Positions 62,988 to 64,000 of a stretch of 64,000 bases of DNA are shown piece after piece. Each line of letters starts with the position of its first letter. Position 1 is the stretch's first letter. A program made the translations under genes and the position numbers. This stretch comes from Kosmotoga olearia TBF 19.5.1 (GTDB taxonomy: Bacteria > Thermotogota > Thermotogae > Petrotogales > Kosmotogaceae): contig NC_012785.1 in assembly GCF_000023325.1 (NCBI RefSeq), positions 868,001-932,000 of the forward strand, written 5' to 3'. Below the pieces are notes generated by a model. That model saw only the letters and a program-made list of their open reading frames with translations, made no database searches and was not told the origin of the DNA.

Positions 62988-63022
62988 AAAAAAAGTACGC
63001 GGCAGGAATATCCCGCCGCGTA
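62988..63022 (-). terminator. Intrinsic terminator of clpB
   Basis: Minus strand TACGCGGCGGGA / TCCTGCCGCGTA with 3-nt loop, one G-U pair, then CTTTTTTTG. Confidence 0.92.
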
Positions 63023-63044
63023 TGCCTTAGAACTTTCGAAATGA

Positions 63045-64000
63045 TTATTCTTCTTTGTAAATCTTTATGCCGAAATCATCGGCACCCACAACGACAACAT
63101 CGTTTTCAGAAAGCTCGCCGCTGATTATCATGTCGGCAATCTGTCCTTCCACATCTCTTTCAACGAGCCTCCTTATCGGCCTTGCGCCATATACGGGATC
63201 ATATCCTCTATCCGCAAGGTAATCGACGGCTTTATCGGTGTAACGCATGGATATACCCTGTTCGCTGAGTTTTTCCTCGACCTCTTTCAATCTCAATTTA
63301 ACGATCTCTCTCAGGTGCTCTTTGCTCAACGGCTTGAAGAACACGATGGCATCGAGTCTATTCAGGAACTCCGGTTTGAATGCTGACTTAAGTTTCTGTT
63401 CGACAAGTGCCGTTGTGTTTTCGTCGAATTTACCCTTCGTCATCTCTTCAGAACCCACATTACTGGTCATGATGAGTATGGTGTTGGAGAAATTAACGGT
63501 TTTTCCTTTTCCATCAGTTAATCTTCCATCGTCCATCACTTGAAGTAGAACATTGTGAACATCAGGATGTGCTTTTTCAACTTCATCAAGTAATATGACG
63601 GAGTAGGGTCTTCTTCTAACCGCCTCAGTTAATTGACCACCTTCTTCGTATCCGACGTATCCCGGAGGCGCACCAATAAGCCTCGATACAGAGTGCTTTT
63701 CCATGTATTCGGACATATCGATTCTTATCATCGCATCTTCGCTACCAAAAAGTATATTTGCCAGTGTTTTCGCAAGTTCCGTCTTCCCGACACCTGTTGG
63801 TCCAAGGAATAGGAATGATCCCCATGGTCGGTTCGGTGCTTTTAGACCAGCACGTGCCCTTCTTATGGTATGGGCAACCGCACTAACAGCCTCTTCCTGA
63901 TCTATGAAACGTTCGTGAATTAGCTTTTCGAGATTTTTCAATTTATCCCTTTCAGATTCGAGAAGTTTCCCGGCTGGTATTCCGGTCCACTGCTCGACGA
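63045..64000 (-). CDS. clpB: ClpB-type AAA+ disaggregase, C-terminal part (partial at window edge)
   Basis: 317 codons to the window edge. The frame remains open to 64000 (upstream residues [20 protein letters not shown], the sequence just before NBD2 of ClpB). NBD2: Walker [16 protein letters not shown], Walker [15 protein letters not shown], pore loop [13 protein letters not shown], sensor SNVGSEEM, arginine finger in PEFLNRLD, and [13 protein letters not shown]. No ClpX-type IGF loop for ClpP is visible, so the disaggregase is favoured over ClpA/ClpC. The internal TTG at 63941 is not a true start. Confidence 0.92.
   Translation of the reverse strand, partial: VEQWTGIPAGKLLESERDKLKNLEKLIHERFIDQEEAVSAVAHTIRRARAGLKAPNRPWGSFLFLGPTGVGKTELAKTLANILFGSEDAMIRIDMSEYMEKHSVSRLIGAPPGYVGYEEGGQLTEAVRRRPYSVILLDEVEKAHPDVHNVLLQVMDDGRLTDGKGKTVNFSNTILIMTSNVGSEEMTKGKFDENTTALVEQKLKSAFKPEFLNRLDAIVFFKPLSKEHLREIVKLRLKEVEEKLSEQGISMRYTDKAVDYLADRGYDPVYGARPIRRLVERDVEGQIADMIISGELSENDVVVVGADDFGIKIYKEE

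Noticed and set aside
63045-63941. A complete 298-aa AAA+ protein starting at TTG 63941
   Set aside because: The frame stays open to the window edge and the upstream residues [16 protein letters not shown] are the conserved sequence preceding ClpB NBD2, so it is a truncated view of a longer gene.

Overview
The window looks like the chromosome of a thermophilic, fermentative member of the Thermotogota, most probably a Kosmotoga-like species. This is inferred from protein style (GH13, ATP-type PEPCK, rubrerythrin, DUF4897-type and OstA-like envelope proteins, many GTG and TTG starts with strong AGGAGGTG ribosome sites) and not from any rRNA. Nearly all of it is ordinary, densely packed chromosome in short operons. 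There are no rRNA or tRNA genes, no CRISPR array, and only one insertion-sequence remnant.

Layout. 1-2.8 kb: start of a YggS-like gene (minus), then an operon of a GNAT acetyltransferase, an exported class I glutamine amidotransferase, pyroglutamyl peptidase and a nitrilase-type amidase. 2.9-5.5 kb: PadR regulator with a DrrAB-like ABC exporter. 5.6-8.9 kb: two damaged copies of an elbB-like gene (one with an internal deletion, one with a 1-nt frameshift) around degV, an IS remnant and a YozG/DUF2975 pair. 9.1-12 kb: MazG-like and Nudix enzymes, a thioredoxin and two small envelope proteins. 12-17.3 kb: a response regulator, histidine kinase, ABC ATPase and FtsX permease module. 17.3-21.9 kb: a putative Zn peptidase, a DUF6544-like protein, prfA and a PilT-type ATPase. 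21.9-29.8 kb: alpha-amylase, cation efflux, HD-GYP, rubrerythrin, PEPCK, RmuC-like. 30-36.6 kb: DUF89, GNAT, PfkB kinase and an operon of MarR, OstA-like, serS and rsmE. 36.9-46.7 kb: rnhB, mazG, a SurA-like chaperone, a DUF59 protein, prmC, sir2, trpS, scpA, scpB, rluB and an ABC-F ATPase. 46.9-60.3 kb: a degenerate ABC ATPase, DUF2905, lysA, and a muropeptide/amino-sugar salvage cluster (DacB, sugar ABC importer, NagZ, GntR, MurQ, serine hydrolase, AnmK, L,D-transpeptidase). 60.3-64 kb: a 2-hydroxyacid dehydrogenase, an ArsB/NhaD-type permease and the C-terminal part of ClpB.

The most unusual content is between the genes. At least six loci carry composite repeats built from arrays of tiny hairpins. 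The core unit is 6-bp arm, 3-nt loop, 6-bp arm and 6-bp spacer, repeated at 21 bp. The arm sequences differ from unit to unit but remain complementary, with several compensatory substitutions between copies. The larger copies (about 340 bp) end in inverted repeats related to GAACCGAGAGTCCGAGAT, and they sit directly at gene ends; one supplies the last codons and the stop of lysA.

Other notable signals are two genes that appear to start at CTG (rluB and the DUF2905 gene), two candidate small RNAs with C-rich loops complementary to the G-rich ribosome sites of the elbB copies, and an ABC ATPase lacking both its signature motif and its switch histidine. All functional statements rest on reading motifs by eye; no database search was run.
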